Below, one piece after another: positions 1 through 4,981 of a DNA stretch of 5,271 bases. Numbering within the stretch: the first letter of the stretch is position 1; each line of letters starts with the position of its first letter. The notes under the pieces are model-generated. The model searched no databases. It saw only the letters and a list, made by a program, of their open reading frames with translations, and was not told where the DNA came from. Source of the stretch: Desulfurococcales archaeon. Lineage in GTDB: Archaea; Thermoproteota; Thermoprotei_A; Sulfolobales; Desulfurococcaceae. The position numbers and the translations under genes are program-made. Location of the stretch: assembly GCA_026985375.1 (NCBI GenBank), contig JALSQP010000146.1, positions 1-5,271 on the forward strand, written 5' to 3'.

Positions 1-345
1 ACTAGAAATAGGGGCACACCATTAAAGGTTCTCGCCCTTGTAGTTGGAGCAGTACTTTATATGACTATACTATGGTTCCTCGAACAACCCTATAACTTGA
101 CTCTCGCACCGCTGATAGCAGGAATAATAATAGGCTACGTTACAGGTAGCGGAAGGGAAGCCTTCCTCTACGGCCTAATAGCAGGTGCTGTTTCTATAAC
201 GTTAATACTTAACACCAACATGCTCTACGCATTCAAGATAATTGCTAGTATCGGTGGGGGACCAGTTGCGTTGATCGTCCTACTATACCATCTGTTAACG
301 CCGGGCTTTATCGCCGCTACTACACGCTACATATTTCCCGAGTAA
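1..345 (+). CDS. Small membrane protein, 5' end outside the window
   Basis: I do not recognise the family. The frame is open from the first base to the TAA at 343-345, giving 114 visible residues. The first ATG in the window is at 61, but the 20 codons before it are in frame, contain no stop and no ATG/GTG/TTG, and encode a hydrophobic run (LKVLALVVGAVLY) that continues smoothly into MTILWFL. The gene therefore most likely starts upstream of the window. If it did start at 61, a weak GGAG at 46-49 would have to serve, at a long spacing. Three to four membrane segments are visible: about residues 8-27, 33-49, 53-72 and 80-105. Several are rich in small residues (APLIAGIIIGYVTGSG, GLIAGAV), suggesting tight helix packing. 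No enzymatic motif is seen. The gene converges with the hydrolase gene to its right, leaving 36 bases between the stop codons. Confidence 0.7.
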   Translation, partial: TRNRGTPLKVLALVVGAVLYMTILWFLEQPYNLTLAPLIAGIIIGYVTGSGREAFLYGLIAGAVSITLILNTNMLYAFKIIASIGGGPVALIVLLYHLLTPGFIAATTRYIFPE

Positions 346-346
346 A

Positions 347-366
347 CAAAATATGGGAAATAAAGA
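347..366 (-). terminator. Weak T-rich stop signal for the hydrolase gene
   Basis: Read on the minus strand, the bases just past the hydrolase stop contain two short T clusters (CTTTATTT and ATTTTG). Archaeal RNA polymerase can terminate on T tracts without a hairpin, and none is visible here. The runs are short and the call is weak. Confidence 0.25.
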
Positions 367-381
367 TAGTGTGAGATTCAT

Positions 382-1290
382 CTATTGTTTTTCCTTTCTC
401 AAATGATACTCTACCATTCCCCAAACAGTGCTATAGTAGAATGTTACATAGGCGATTTTTCCTCCTTTCTCAACGACATAGCGTGCCTCATCCAAGTATT
501 CTGGTAGCTTCTCTGCGGCCTGTGAGGGGTCACTCACTCCTTCTGATACTAGTTTTTGTACGGCGCCAAGCCATTTCTCTAGTTGTTGCTTGTGTTGCTC
601 AAGGTACTCTGTGCCTGGTAGAGGGTCTATCCCATAATGTGTAGGGACTATCTTGTTTGGATTCAGTTTCTTCATCTTCTCCAGGCTCTCAATATAGAGT
701 TTGGGCCTGAAGGGTGGTGGAGTAGTTGGAAGCCTGATCCTCGTACCATCTACGATAAATGATACTCCTGCAGCGTCACCAGTATATAAATGTCTTTGGG
801 GTTCCTGTAGTATGCTCATGTGATGGCTGGCATGTCCAGGGGTATACTGTATGAGGAGGCGTTGATCCCGGCCTAGCTCTATGATCTCTCCGTCTATGGC
901 AGCGTGGAGCTGGTCTTCGGGGACGGGGATTGGTTCCCCGTAGAGTATTGCGATTTCTCCCAGGACCTGCTGGCTTGCCTGCCATAGTTTTCCTGGATTT
1001 GCTAGGTGCTTGTATCCTCTTGGATGTACTATTATCTTTGCACGAGGATAACGTTTCGCTAGATGTCCTGCTGCTCCTCCGTGATCTAGGTGGATGTGTG
1101 TAACTATTATATAGTCTGGTTCTATTCCTTGCTCGTCGAGCTTATTTATTAGGAGGTCGCTTGTTGAGGCAGGCCCTGTCTCGATAAGCGCCACTTTTTC
1201 GTCTCCAATTATAAGATATGATGCTATTAGTTCTCTACCGTAACCCTCAGGAGTAACATCTATTATGACTAGATCGTTTTCTCGCGGCAC
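382..1290 (-). CDS. Metallo-beta-lactamase-fold hydrolase (glyoxalase II-like)
   Basis: This 302-residue cytosolic protein has a complete set of MBL metal ligands: the THIHLDHGG signature at 64-72 (H65, H67, D69, H70), H153 in TPGHASHH, bridging D172 in YTGDAAG, and H218 in VPTHYG. Such proteins usually hold two Zn or Fe ions and hydrolyse thioesters, lactones or phosphoesters; the substrate cannot be read from sequence. Residues after about 222 form a helical C-terminal extension of about 80 residues, probably a lid over the active site. There is no signal peptide. The start is GTG (1290-1288): it is the only start codon between the upstream in-frame TAA and the conserved region, no Shine-Dalgarno is visible, and a TATA-like box sits just upstream, so the mRNA is probably leaderless or nearly so. 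The gene is transcribed alone, divergent from the DUF1641 gene. A thioesterase role beside acyl-CoA metabolism is possible but is only a guess. Confidence 0.9.
   Translation of the reverse strand: MPRENDLVIIDVTPEGYGRELIASYLIIGDEKVALIETGPASTSDLLINKLDEQGIEPDYIIVTHIHLDHGGAAGHLAKRYPRAKIIVHPRGYKHLANPGKLWQASQQVLGEIAILYGEPIPVPEDQLHAAIDGEIIELGRDQRLLIQYTPGHASHHMSILQEPQRHLYTGDAAGVSFIVDGTRIRLPTTPPPFRPKLYIESLEKMKKLNPNKIVPTHYGIDPLPGTEYLEQHKQQLEKWLGAVQKLVSEGVSDPSQAAEKLPEYLDEARYVVEKGGKIAYVTFYYSTVWGMVEYHLRKEKQ
384..399 (+). terminator. T-rich tract ending the membrane-protein transcript
   Basis: About 40 bases after the membrane-protein stop codon the plus strand carries two T clusters (GTTTTTCC, then TTTCT). 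The tract lies inside the 3' end of the opposing hydrolase gene. This fits hairpin-independent archaeal termination of the plus-strand transcript in a tight convergent gene pair. Confidence 0.35.
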
Positions 1291-1304
1291 AGAATATACA
1301 CCAT

Positions 1305-1316
1305 GTCTTTATATCG
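1305..1316 (-). promoter_or_regulatory. TATA-like box of the hydrolase gene
   Basis: The minus strand reads CGATATAAAGAC, a good archaeal TATA-like element. Its centre is about 21 bases upstream of the GTG start. That is slightly shorter than the usual 25-27 base spacing to the transcription start, so the transcript would begin at or within a few bases of the start codon. Confidence 0.45.
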
Positions 1317-1363
1317 AGTGCGAGCTAGAATATTATGTATTCGCGTATAGTTCACGCTTATTG

Positions 1364-1372
1364 AATATATAG
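1364..1372 (+). promoter_or_regulatory. TATA-like box of the DUF1641 gene
   Basis: The plus strand reads AATATATAG. Transcription would be expected to begin about 26 bases downstream, near 1394, leaving a leader of around 10 bases before the ATG at 1405. This would partly cut into the Shine-Dalgarno-like motif at 1392-1397, so either the true start site is a few bases earlier or the box is not exactly here. Confidence 0.4.
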
Positions 1373-1391
1373 GGAACAATACCATATACGT

Positions 1392-1397
1392 GGAGGG
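1392..1397 (+). promoter_or_regulatory. Shine-Dalgarno that favours the ATG start at 1405
   Basis: GGAGGG lies 7 bases before the ATG at 1405, an ideal spacing. An in-frame GTG at 1390 overlaps the upstream edge of this motif and would add five residues (MEGYI), but the motif could not then serve it. The ATG is therefore preferred. Confidence 0.6.
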
Positions 1398-1404
1398 ATA
1401 CATT

Positions 1405-1779
1405 ATGAGCGAGGATACCTATGAAGCCCTAGATGCAGGAATCGAAGCTGCCCTGAGGCTTATGGCCCAAGTTGATCTCGACAGGCTCGAGAGGCTAGTC
1501 GAGATACTTCCCAAGATAGAGAAGCTACTGGCACTATTAGATAAGCTGGACGACAATACAATAGCTTCCCTAGAAAAACTCATCGATCTACTGCCTGTCT
1601 TGACTTCGAGACTCGATAACACTGCTCCATGTATAGAAGAAGCCTTCAGATCCGTCGAGGGAGCAGAGCCCGTTACGGGATTAAAGGGGCTTCTCAACCT
1701 TCTTAGAGACAAGGAAGTCCAGGAGGGTATCGGAAAAGCTGTTGCCGTCCTGCGTGTTCTAGGAAAATGTAAGATCTAG
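1405..1779 (+). CDS. DUF1641-family small helical protein
   Basis: This 124-residue, soluble, almost all-helical protein is leucine-rich. The C-terminal block VTGLKGLLNLLRDKEVQEG, followed by a GKAVAVLRVLGK-type tail (about residues 91-122), is the hallmark I recognise from the DUF1641 family (YrhD-like). The N-terminal half (about 18-70) consists of amphipathic repeats spaced by leucines (LDRLERLVEILPKIEKLLALL), suggesting a helical bundle or coiled coil. From family knowledge, DUF1641 proteins are often encoded beside formate dehydrogenases or sulfide:quinone reductases and are thought to be accessory; their biochemical role is unknown. No such oxidoreductase is in this window. Single cysteines lie at about 76 (PCIEE) and 122 (GKCKI), with no metal-site pattern. 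The gene stands alone between a divergent hydrolase gene and a convergent mutase operon. T-ending codons are common (28 of 124 by hand count), unlike the genes at the right end. Confidence 0.75.
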   Translation: MSEDTYEALDAGIEAALRLMAQVDLDRLERLVEILPKIEKLLALLDKLDDNTIASLEKLIDLLPVLTSRLDNTAPCIEEAFRSVEGAEPVTGLKGLLNLLRDKEVQEGIGKAVAVLRVLGKCKI

Positions 1780-1787
1780 CCCGTTAG

Positions 1788-1793
1788 AAAAAA
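1788..1793 (-). terminator. T6 tract ending the mutase operon
   Basis: The minus strand reads TTTTTT about 37 bases past the stop of the cobalamin-binding subunit and 7 bases after the hairpin at 1801-1820. This suits archaeal T-tract termination. Confidence 0.45.
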
Positions 1794-1800
1794 TAGTAAT

Positions 1801-1820
1801 TGGAGGGTGCCGTCCCACCA
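1801..1820. terminator. Hairpin between convergent genes, possible bidirectional terminator
   Basis: TGGAGGG (1801-1807) and CCCACCA (1814-1820) pair as a seven-position stem with one A-A mismatch (T-T as read on the minus strand) around the six-base loop TGCCGT. The hairpin lies between the stop codons of the DUF1641 gene and the mutase small-subunit gene. T tracts follow it in both directions: T6 at 1793-1788 on the minus strand, and two T5 runs at 1848-1852 and 1857-1861 on the plus strand. Confidence 0.45.
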
Positions 1821-1829
1821 TTAACTAAT

Positions 1830-2297
1830 CTACGTAAATAACCCCTCTTTTTCTCGTTTTTCCGCCGCTAAGCGGCGCACTGCCTCTATTATTGTTTTGA
1901 GACTGCTTCCAGGAAGGAATACTTCTCTTACACCCATTTTCTTGAGGGGCTCTATGTCTACCAGTGGTATGGTACCTCCCACTACCACTGGTATATCGTC
2001 TGCTCCTATCTCTTTGAGTTTCTCCATCAATTTCTTTACATGGTGTATATGTGCACCCGACAGTATACTTATTCCTATCACGTCTACGTCTTCTTGTATA
2101 GCAGACATTACTACTTGTTCCGGCGTCTGTCTTATACCCGTGTATACTACTTCGAACCCGGCGTCTTTGAGTGCTCTCGCTATTACTTTTGCTCCCCGAT
2201 CGTGACCGTCTATTCCGAGCTTGGCTACGAGGACCTTGAAGGGCCTCTTAGCCTTTATCTCCTCTCTAATAGATTGGAGGCTCGACATATACGCCAT
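1830..2297 (-). CDS. Cobalamin-binding small subunit of acyl-CoA mutase
   Basis: This 155-residue protein is a stand-alone B12-binding Rossmann-like domain that docks adenosylcobalamin on the catalytic subunit encoded just upstream. The base-off/His-on signature is intact: D30-G-H32-D-R-G35, where H32 is the lower axial cobalt ligand, then the SxL motif at 77-79 (SIL in GISILSGAH) and the VVGGTIP glycine pair at 107-108. The GIRQTP segment (54-59) and FLPGS near the C-terminus also match MutB/IcmB-type domains. Its length is typical of separate small subunits. The ATG at 2297-2295 lies inside the last codons of the large-subunit gene, a 32-base overlap implying coupled translation. A second ATG three codons on (2288-2286) is an equally good start. 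The gene ends just before a hairpin and a T6 terminator. Its identity as a B12 subunit is secure; the substrate is set by its partner. Confidence 0.93.
   Translation of the reverse strand: MAYMSSLQSIREEIKAKRPFKVLVAKLGIDGHDRGAKVIARALKDAGFEVVYTGIRQTPEQVVMSAIQEDVDVIGISILSGAHIHHVKKLMEKLKEIGADDIPVVVGGTIPLVDIEPLKKMGVREVFLPGSSLKTIIEAVRRLAAEKREKEGLFT
1846..1861 (+). terminator. T-rich tract ending the DUF1641 transcript
   Basis: Two TTTTT runs (1848-1852 and 1857-1861) lie about 70-80 bases past the DUF1641 stop, inside the 3' end of the opposing small-subunit gene. This is the expected form for a plus-strand archaeal terminator. Confidence 0.4.
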
Positions 2298-3966
2298 ACA
2301 CCTCCTTCAACGCACCCATGATCTCTCCAATAGTTGCCTTTGCCTTAACCGCCTCTAGCACATAGGGCATAATGTTTTCTCCTCTTGAAGCGGCCCTCTT
2401 GAGGTTCTCGAGAGCAGTGTTCCATTTTGCTCTGTCTCTCTCGCTCCGGATACGTTTCACCCTCTGTTTCTGCCTCTCCTCTATTTCCTCCTGGTCGAAC
2501 TCGAGGAGCGGGACCTTACGGATGTCTTCTTCCTCTTCTTCGACGAACATGTTTACCCCAACTATGACTCTTTTTCCAGCATCGACTTCTTGCTGGAACC
2601 TGTAGCTCGCCTCGGCTATTTCTCTCTGGGGGAAGCCCTTCTTCACGGCCTCCAGCATTCCACCCATGCGCTCTATCCTGTCAATGTACCTCCACGCCCG
2701 TTCCTCGATCTCGTCCGTTAACCATTCTACAAAGTAGCTTCCTCCACAGGGATCAATCGTATCTACGACCCCGGTTTCATAGGCTATGATTTGCTGTGTT
2801 CTGAGAGCTATCTTGGCGGCGAACTCGCTAGGGACCCTGAATGGCTCATCGAAGCTATTTGTGTGAAGGCTCTGCGTCCCTCCGAGGACTGCTGCGAGAG
2901 CCTCGATCGCTGTTCTGACAATGTTGATCCAGGGTTGCTGTGCCATAAGGCTTACTCCAGCTGTCTGGGTGTGGAACCTCATCCAGAGGCTTCGCTTTTT
3001 CTTCGCACCGAACCAGTCACGCATTATTTTTGCCCACATCCTTCTTGCTGCCCGGAACTTTGCGATTTCTTCGAAGAAGTTTATGTGGCTGTCCCAGAAG
3101 AAGCTTAGTCTTGGCGCGAATTCGTCAACATCTAGGCCTCTAGCTGTTAGCTGCCTGACGTATTCTATTCCATCTGCTATGGTGAATGCTAGTTCTTGTA
3201 CTGCTGTGGAGCCTGCTTCTCTTATATGATATCCGCTTATGCTTATCGGGTTCCATTTAGGAATGTTCCTTATGCTCCATTCTATTAGGTCCATCGCTAC
3301 CTTTACAGCGGGTTCCGGTGGGAACACGTAGCTTTTCTGTGCTATGAATTCCTTGAGTGGATCATTCTGGGTTGTGCCACCTATCTTGTGTCTTGGTACT
3401 CCCTTGCTTTCTGCCACGGCTACGTAGAAGCTTAGGAGGACTGGGGCCGGCGGGTTTATTGTCATGTTAGTTGTGACGGCTGACATGTCTATGTTGCGGA
3501 AGATTATATCCATGTCTACTATTGTTGGGACGCTAACTCCTACTATTCCTACTTCTCCCTCTGCCATTGGGTCATCAGGATCTATTCCTATTAATGTTGG
3601 ATAGTCGAATGCGAGGCTGAGCCCTGTTTCGCCGTGCTTTATGAGGAATAGGAGTCTCTGGTTTGTTTCCTCGGGTCCTCCGAAGCCGCTGAACATTCTC
3701 ATTGTCCATAGTCTTGCCCTGTACATTGTTGCGTGTATTCCTCTCGTGAAGGGGTATTCTCCGGGGAAACCGAGTTTTTCCATGTAGTCGTGGTCTTTGA
3801 TGTCTAGAGGCGTGTAGATTCTCTTGACTGGTATCCAACTAAGAGTATTGAATTCTTCCATTCTCTCCGGGAGCTTTCTCAGCCACTCAGGTACAAGCTC
3901 TTTTTCATATTTCTCGTAAGCCTCTGCTATACGTTTCAAGGAGTCATCGTTAAATAAGCTCGACAA
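2266..3966 (-). CDS. Coenzyme-B12 acyl-CoA mutase catalytic subunit, isobutyryl-CoA mutase-like
   Basis: This 566-residue TIM-barrel catalytic subunit of the methylmalonyl-CoA mutase superfamily lacks the B12 domain, which is supplied by the next gene. Family motifs are intact: RLWTMR at 85-90, [10 protein letters not shown] at 115-124, [12 protein letters not shown] at 196-207, SISGYH at 242-247 (catalytic His247) and [11 protein letters not shown] at 364-374. With a constant offset of +3 from Propionibacterium MutB, the carboxylate-binding Tyr89 and Arg207 are Phe92 and Gln210. Phe plus Gln is the isobutyryl-CoA mutase pattern; methylmalonyl-CoA mutases keep Tyr plus Arg. Ala119 stands where 2-hydroxyisobutyryl-CoA mutase has Asp. 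The likely reaction is therefore isobutyryl-CoA to n-butyryl-CoA; pivalyl-CoA mutase is an alternative. The start is TTG (3966-3964), the only start between an upstream in-frame TAG and the conserved N-terminus, with a TATA-like box about 27 bases upstream. The superfamily assignment is certain; substrate is inferred. Confidence 0.93.
   Translation of the reverse strand: MSSLFNDDSLKRIAEAYEKYEKELVPEWLRKLPERMEEFNTLSWIPVKRIYTPLDIKDHDYMEKLGFPGEYPFTRGIHATMYRARLWTMRMFSGFGGPEETNQRLLFLIKHGETGLSLAFDYPTLIGIDPDDPMAEGEVGIVGVSVPTIVDMDIIFRNIDMSAVTTNMTINPPAPVLLSFYVAVAESKGVPRHKIGGTTQNDPLKEFIAQKSYVFPPEPAVKVAMDLIEWSIRNIPKWNPISISGYHIREAGSTAVQELAFTIADGIEYVRQLTARGLDVDEFAPRLSFFWDSHINFFEEIAKFRAARRMWAKIMRDWFGAKKKRSLWMRFHTQTAGVSLMAQQPWINIVRTAIEALAAVLGGTQSLHTNSFDEPFRVPSEFAAKIALRTQQIIAYETGVVDTIDPCGGSYFVEWLTDEIEERAWRYIDRIERMGGMLEAVKKGFPQREIAEASYRFQQEVDAGKRVIVGVNMFVEEEEEDIRKVPLLEFDQEEIEERQKQRVKRIRSERDRAKWNTALENLKRAASRGENIMPYVLEAVKAKATIGEIMGALKEVYGVYVEPPIY
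2300..2305 (-). promoter_or_regulatory. Internal Shine-Dalgarno for the mutase small subunit
   Basis: GGAGGT on the minus strand lies inside the large-subunit coding sequence. It is 2 bases before the first ATG (2297) and 11 bases before the second (2288); neither spacing is ideal. It shows that the small subunit is re-initiated within the overlap rather than from its own promoter, but does not settle which ATG is used. Confidence 0.55.
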
Positions 3967-3987
3967 GTCGCGGCACCCACAATAAGA

Positions 3988-3998
3988 CTATTTTTAGA
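3988..3998 (-). promoter_or_regulatory. TATA-like box of the mutase operon
   Basis: The minus strand reads TCTAAAAATAG, centred about 27 bases upstream of the TTG start. This is the expected distance from an archaeal TATA box to the transcription start, so the mRNA would begin at or within a base or two of the start codon. A weak GGTG seven bases before TTG is the only Shine-Dalgarno-like motif. Confidence 0.5.
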
Positions 3999-4007
3999 AC
4001 AGTTATT

Positions 4008-4024
4008 ATCTTTTCAAATAAGAT
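4008..4024. repeat. Short inverted repeat in the shared promoter region
   Basis: ATCTT (4008-4012) and AAGAT (4020-4024) form a perfect five-base dyad with a seven-base spacer. It lies between the two divergent TATA-like boxes and overlaps the rightward one. It could be an operator for a dimeric regulator acting on both transcripts. The arms are short and AT-rich, so chance is a real alternative. Confidence 0.25.
4015..4023 (+). promoter_or_regulatory. TATA-like box of the BtuF-like gene
   Basis: CAAATAAGA on the plus strand, centred near 4019, would place transcription start near 4045 and give a leader of about 39 bases carrying the hairpin at 4053-4069 and the Shine-Dalgarno at 4073-4078. 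A second AT-rich string (CCATAAAGAA, 4041-4050) is too close to the Shine-Dalgarno to be the better choice. Confidence 0.35.
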
Positions 4025-4052
4025 CTATTAGTAGGTTAAACCATAAAGAAAA

Positions 4053-4069
4053 CTGGATACGGTGTCCAG
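4053..4069 (+). promoter_or_regulatory. Leader hairpin in front of the BtuF-like gene
   Basis: CTGGATA (4053-4059) pairs with TGTCCAG (4063-4069) around a three-base CGG loop. All seven positions pair, one as a G-U wobble. The hairpin ends four bases before the Shine-Dalgarno GGGGAG (4073-4078). It is far too small for a cobalamin riboswitch. It might be a protein-binding leader element or a DNA operator (core CTGGA-N7-TCCAG); no function can be assigned from sequence. Confidence 0.45.
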
Positions 4070-4083
4070 AAAGGGGAGAAAAC

Positions 4084-4944
4084 ATGAGAAAAATATACAG
4101 CGAAATCCTAGGAGAATACGTCGAGCTACCAGACAAGCCCACACGAATAGTAAGCCTCGCACCATCAATAACCGAAACCCTATACCTACTCGGACTAGAG
4201 CAAAGAATAGCCGCCGTAAGCCACTTCTGCAACAAACCCGAAGAAGCCAAACAAAAACCCAGAATAGGAAGCTACTTCCAAGTAAACACAAGAAAACTTG
4301 AAGAAATAGAGCCAGACCTCATACTCGTAACAACGGGAGCCCAGAGGAAACTAGCACTAGACCTACACGCAAAAGGATACAAGGTATACCCAGTCCCGCT
4401 CCCCACCTCAATATACGGAATCATAGACAACACAATAACGATAGGACACGTGACCAACGCCATCGAGCCAGCCAGAAGACTAGCAAGAGTGCTAGCTAGA
4501 AAAGCAGTTCTACTAGAGGGACAAGTCATGAATAATCCAAGAATATACTATGAGATCTGGCTAGGAGGCCCGGTAACAATAGGTGCCTATAGCTACATAA
4601 CAGACGCACTCAACCACATAGGAGCAACAACCTGCTTCGAAGACCATGAACAACCATGGATAATCAACCCTGACCCAGAACAAGTCAAACAATGTAGACC
4701 CGATATAATACTATACGAAATACCACCATACAGCGAGAACATCATAAAACTGATCGAGAAAAGCATAAAGGAGAGAGGACTAGACAAGAACAAGATACTA
4801 GCCATTCCACCAGACAGCCTAGCACACTACGGCCCGGACTTATTCAACATACTAGAAGACCTCGTCCTAAAACTAAACGGCAAGACGCCAGTAAAAACAC
4901 AGATAATCTCCTTCGAGGAGCTACTAGGATACAAAACTACTTAG
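4084..4944 (+). CDS. BtuF/FhuD-type cobalamin-binding protein without signal peptide
   Basis: This 286-residue protein has the helical-backbone metal-receptor fold of B12 and siderophore binding proteins (periplasmic_binding_2, PF01497). Lobe one shows IVSLAPSITETLYLLG (22-37), the HFCN...KPRIGSY region (47-64) and EPDLILV (76-82). Lobe two shows GPVTIGAYSYITDALNHIGA (162-181), the PWIINPDPEQV block (191-201) and RPDIILY (205-211). These blocks match BtuF better than iron-siderophore proteins. The protein begins directly with the domain: no hydrophobic signal sequence, lipobox or C-terminal anchor. The ATG at 4084 has an ideal GGGGAG five bases upstream, and no in-frame extension upstream encodes a signal peptide. 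It therefore looks cytosolic, unlike a transporter-linked BtuF. It is divergent from a B12-dependent mutase operon, suggesting intracellular corrinoid binding or sensing (inference). T-ending codons are nearly absent: 15 of 286, none in the first 71. No permease or ATPase gene is adjacent. Confidence 0.85.
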   Translation: MRKIYSEILGEYVELPDKPTRIVSLAPSITETLYLLGLEQRIAAVSHFCNKPEEAKQKPRIGSYFQVNTRKLEEIEPDLILVTTGAQRKLALDLHAKGYKVYPVPLPTSIYGIIDNTITIGHVTNAIEPARRLARVLARKAVLLEGQVMNNPRIYYEIWLGGPVTIGAYSYITDALNHIGATTCFEDHEQPWIINPDPEQVKQCRPDIILYEIPPYSENIIKLIEKSIKERGLDKNKILAIPPDSLAHYGPDLFNILEDLVLKLNGKTPVKTQIISFEELLGYKTT

Positions 4945-4981
4945 TCAAGAAACTACAATGAACCGACAAGGTGCCTAAAGA

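Noticed and set aside
61..345. Complete 94-residue membrane protein starting at the ATG at 61
   Set aside because: The frame stays open to base 1 with a hydrophobic run leading into this ATG, and GGAG at 46-49 is poorly spaced, so a start upstream of the window is more likely.
441..985. Open frames on both strands inside the MBL hydrolase gene (441-644 plus; 776-985 minus)
   Set aside because: They lie wholly within a well-supported gene, give low-complexity or arginine/proline-rich translations and show no family motif.
1343..1357. GCGT-N7-ACGC dyad between the hydrolase and DUF1641 genes
   Set aside because: Four-base arms are too short to separate from chance.
1390..1404. GTG start for the DUF1641 gene at 1390
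   Set aside because: It overlaps the GGAGGG motif that is ideally placed for the ATG at 1405. It remains possible if the transcript is leaderless.
1419..1712. 97-residue minus-strand frame inside the DUF1641 gene
   Set aside because: Serine-rich antisense shadow of a recognised coding sequence.
1897..3229. Plus-strand frames opposite the mutase subunits (1897-2205, 2040-2321, 2372-2605, 2791-3108, 2921-3229)
   Set aside because: All are antisense to strongly conserved mutase coding sequence and have no recognisable domains.
3575..3838. 87-residue minus-strand frame overlapping the mutase large subunit
   Set aside because: Alternative frame of the same strand within conserved TIM-barrel sequence; its composition is implausible for a protein.
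4021..4083. Cobalamin riboswitch upstream of the BtuF-like gene
   Set aside because: The leader is far too short and lacks any B12-box-like element; only a small hairpin is present.
4014..4805. Frames overlapping the BtuF-like gene (4014-4250, 4028-4291, 4272-4529, 4593-4805 minus; 4062-4301 plus)
   Set aside because: The minus-strand ones look hydrophobic only because they are antisense to A-rich coding sequence. The plus-strand one is a frame-shifted reading of the BtuF-like start. None has motifs or a convincing ribosome binding site.
4958..4978. Six-codon ATG mini-frame between the BtuF-like and APS kinase genes
   Set aside because: It is in frame with the kinase but stops at TAA before the GTG start, and is too short to interpret. 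A leader peptide is possible but unsupported.
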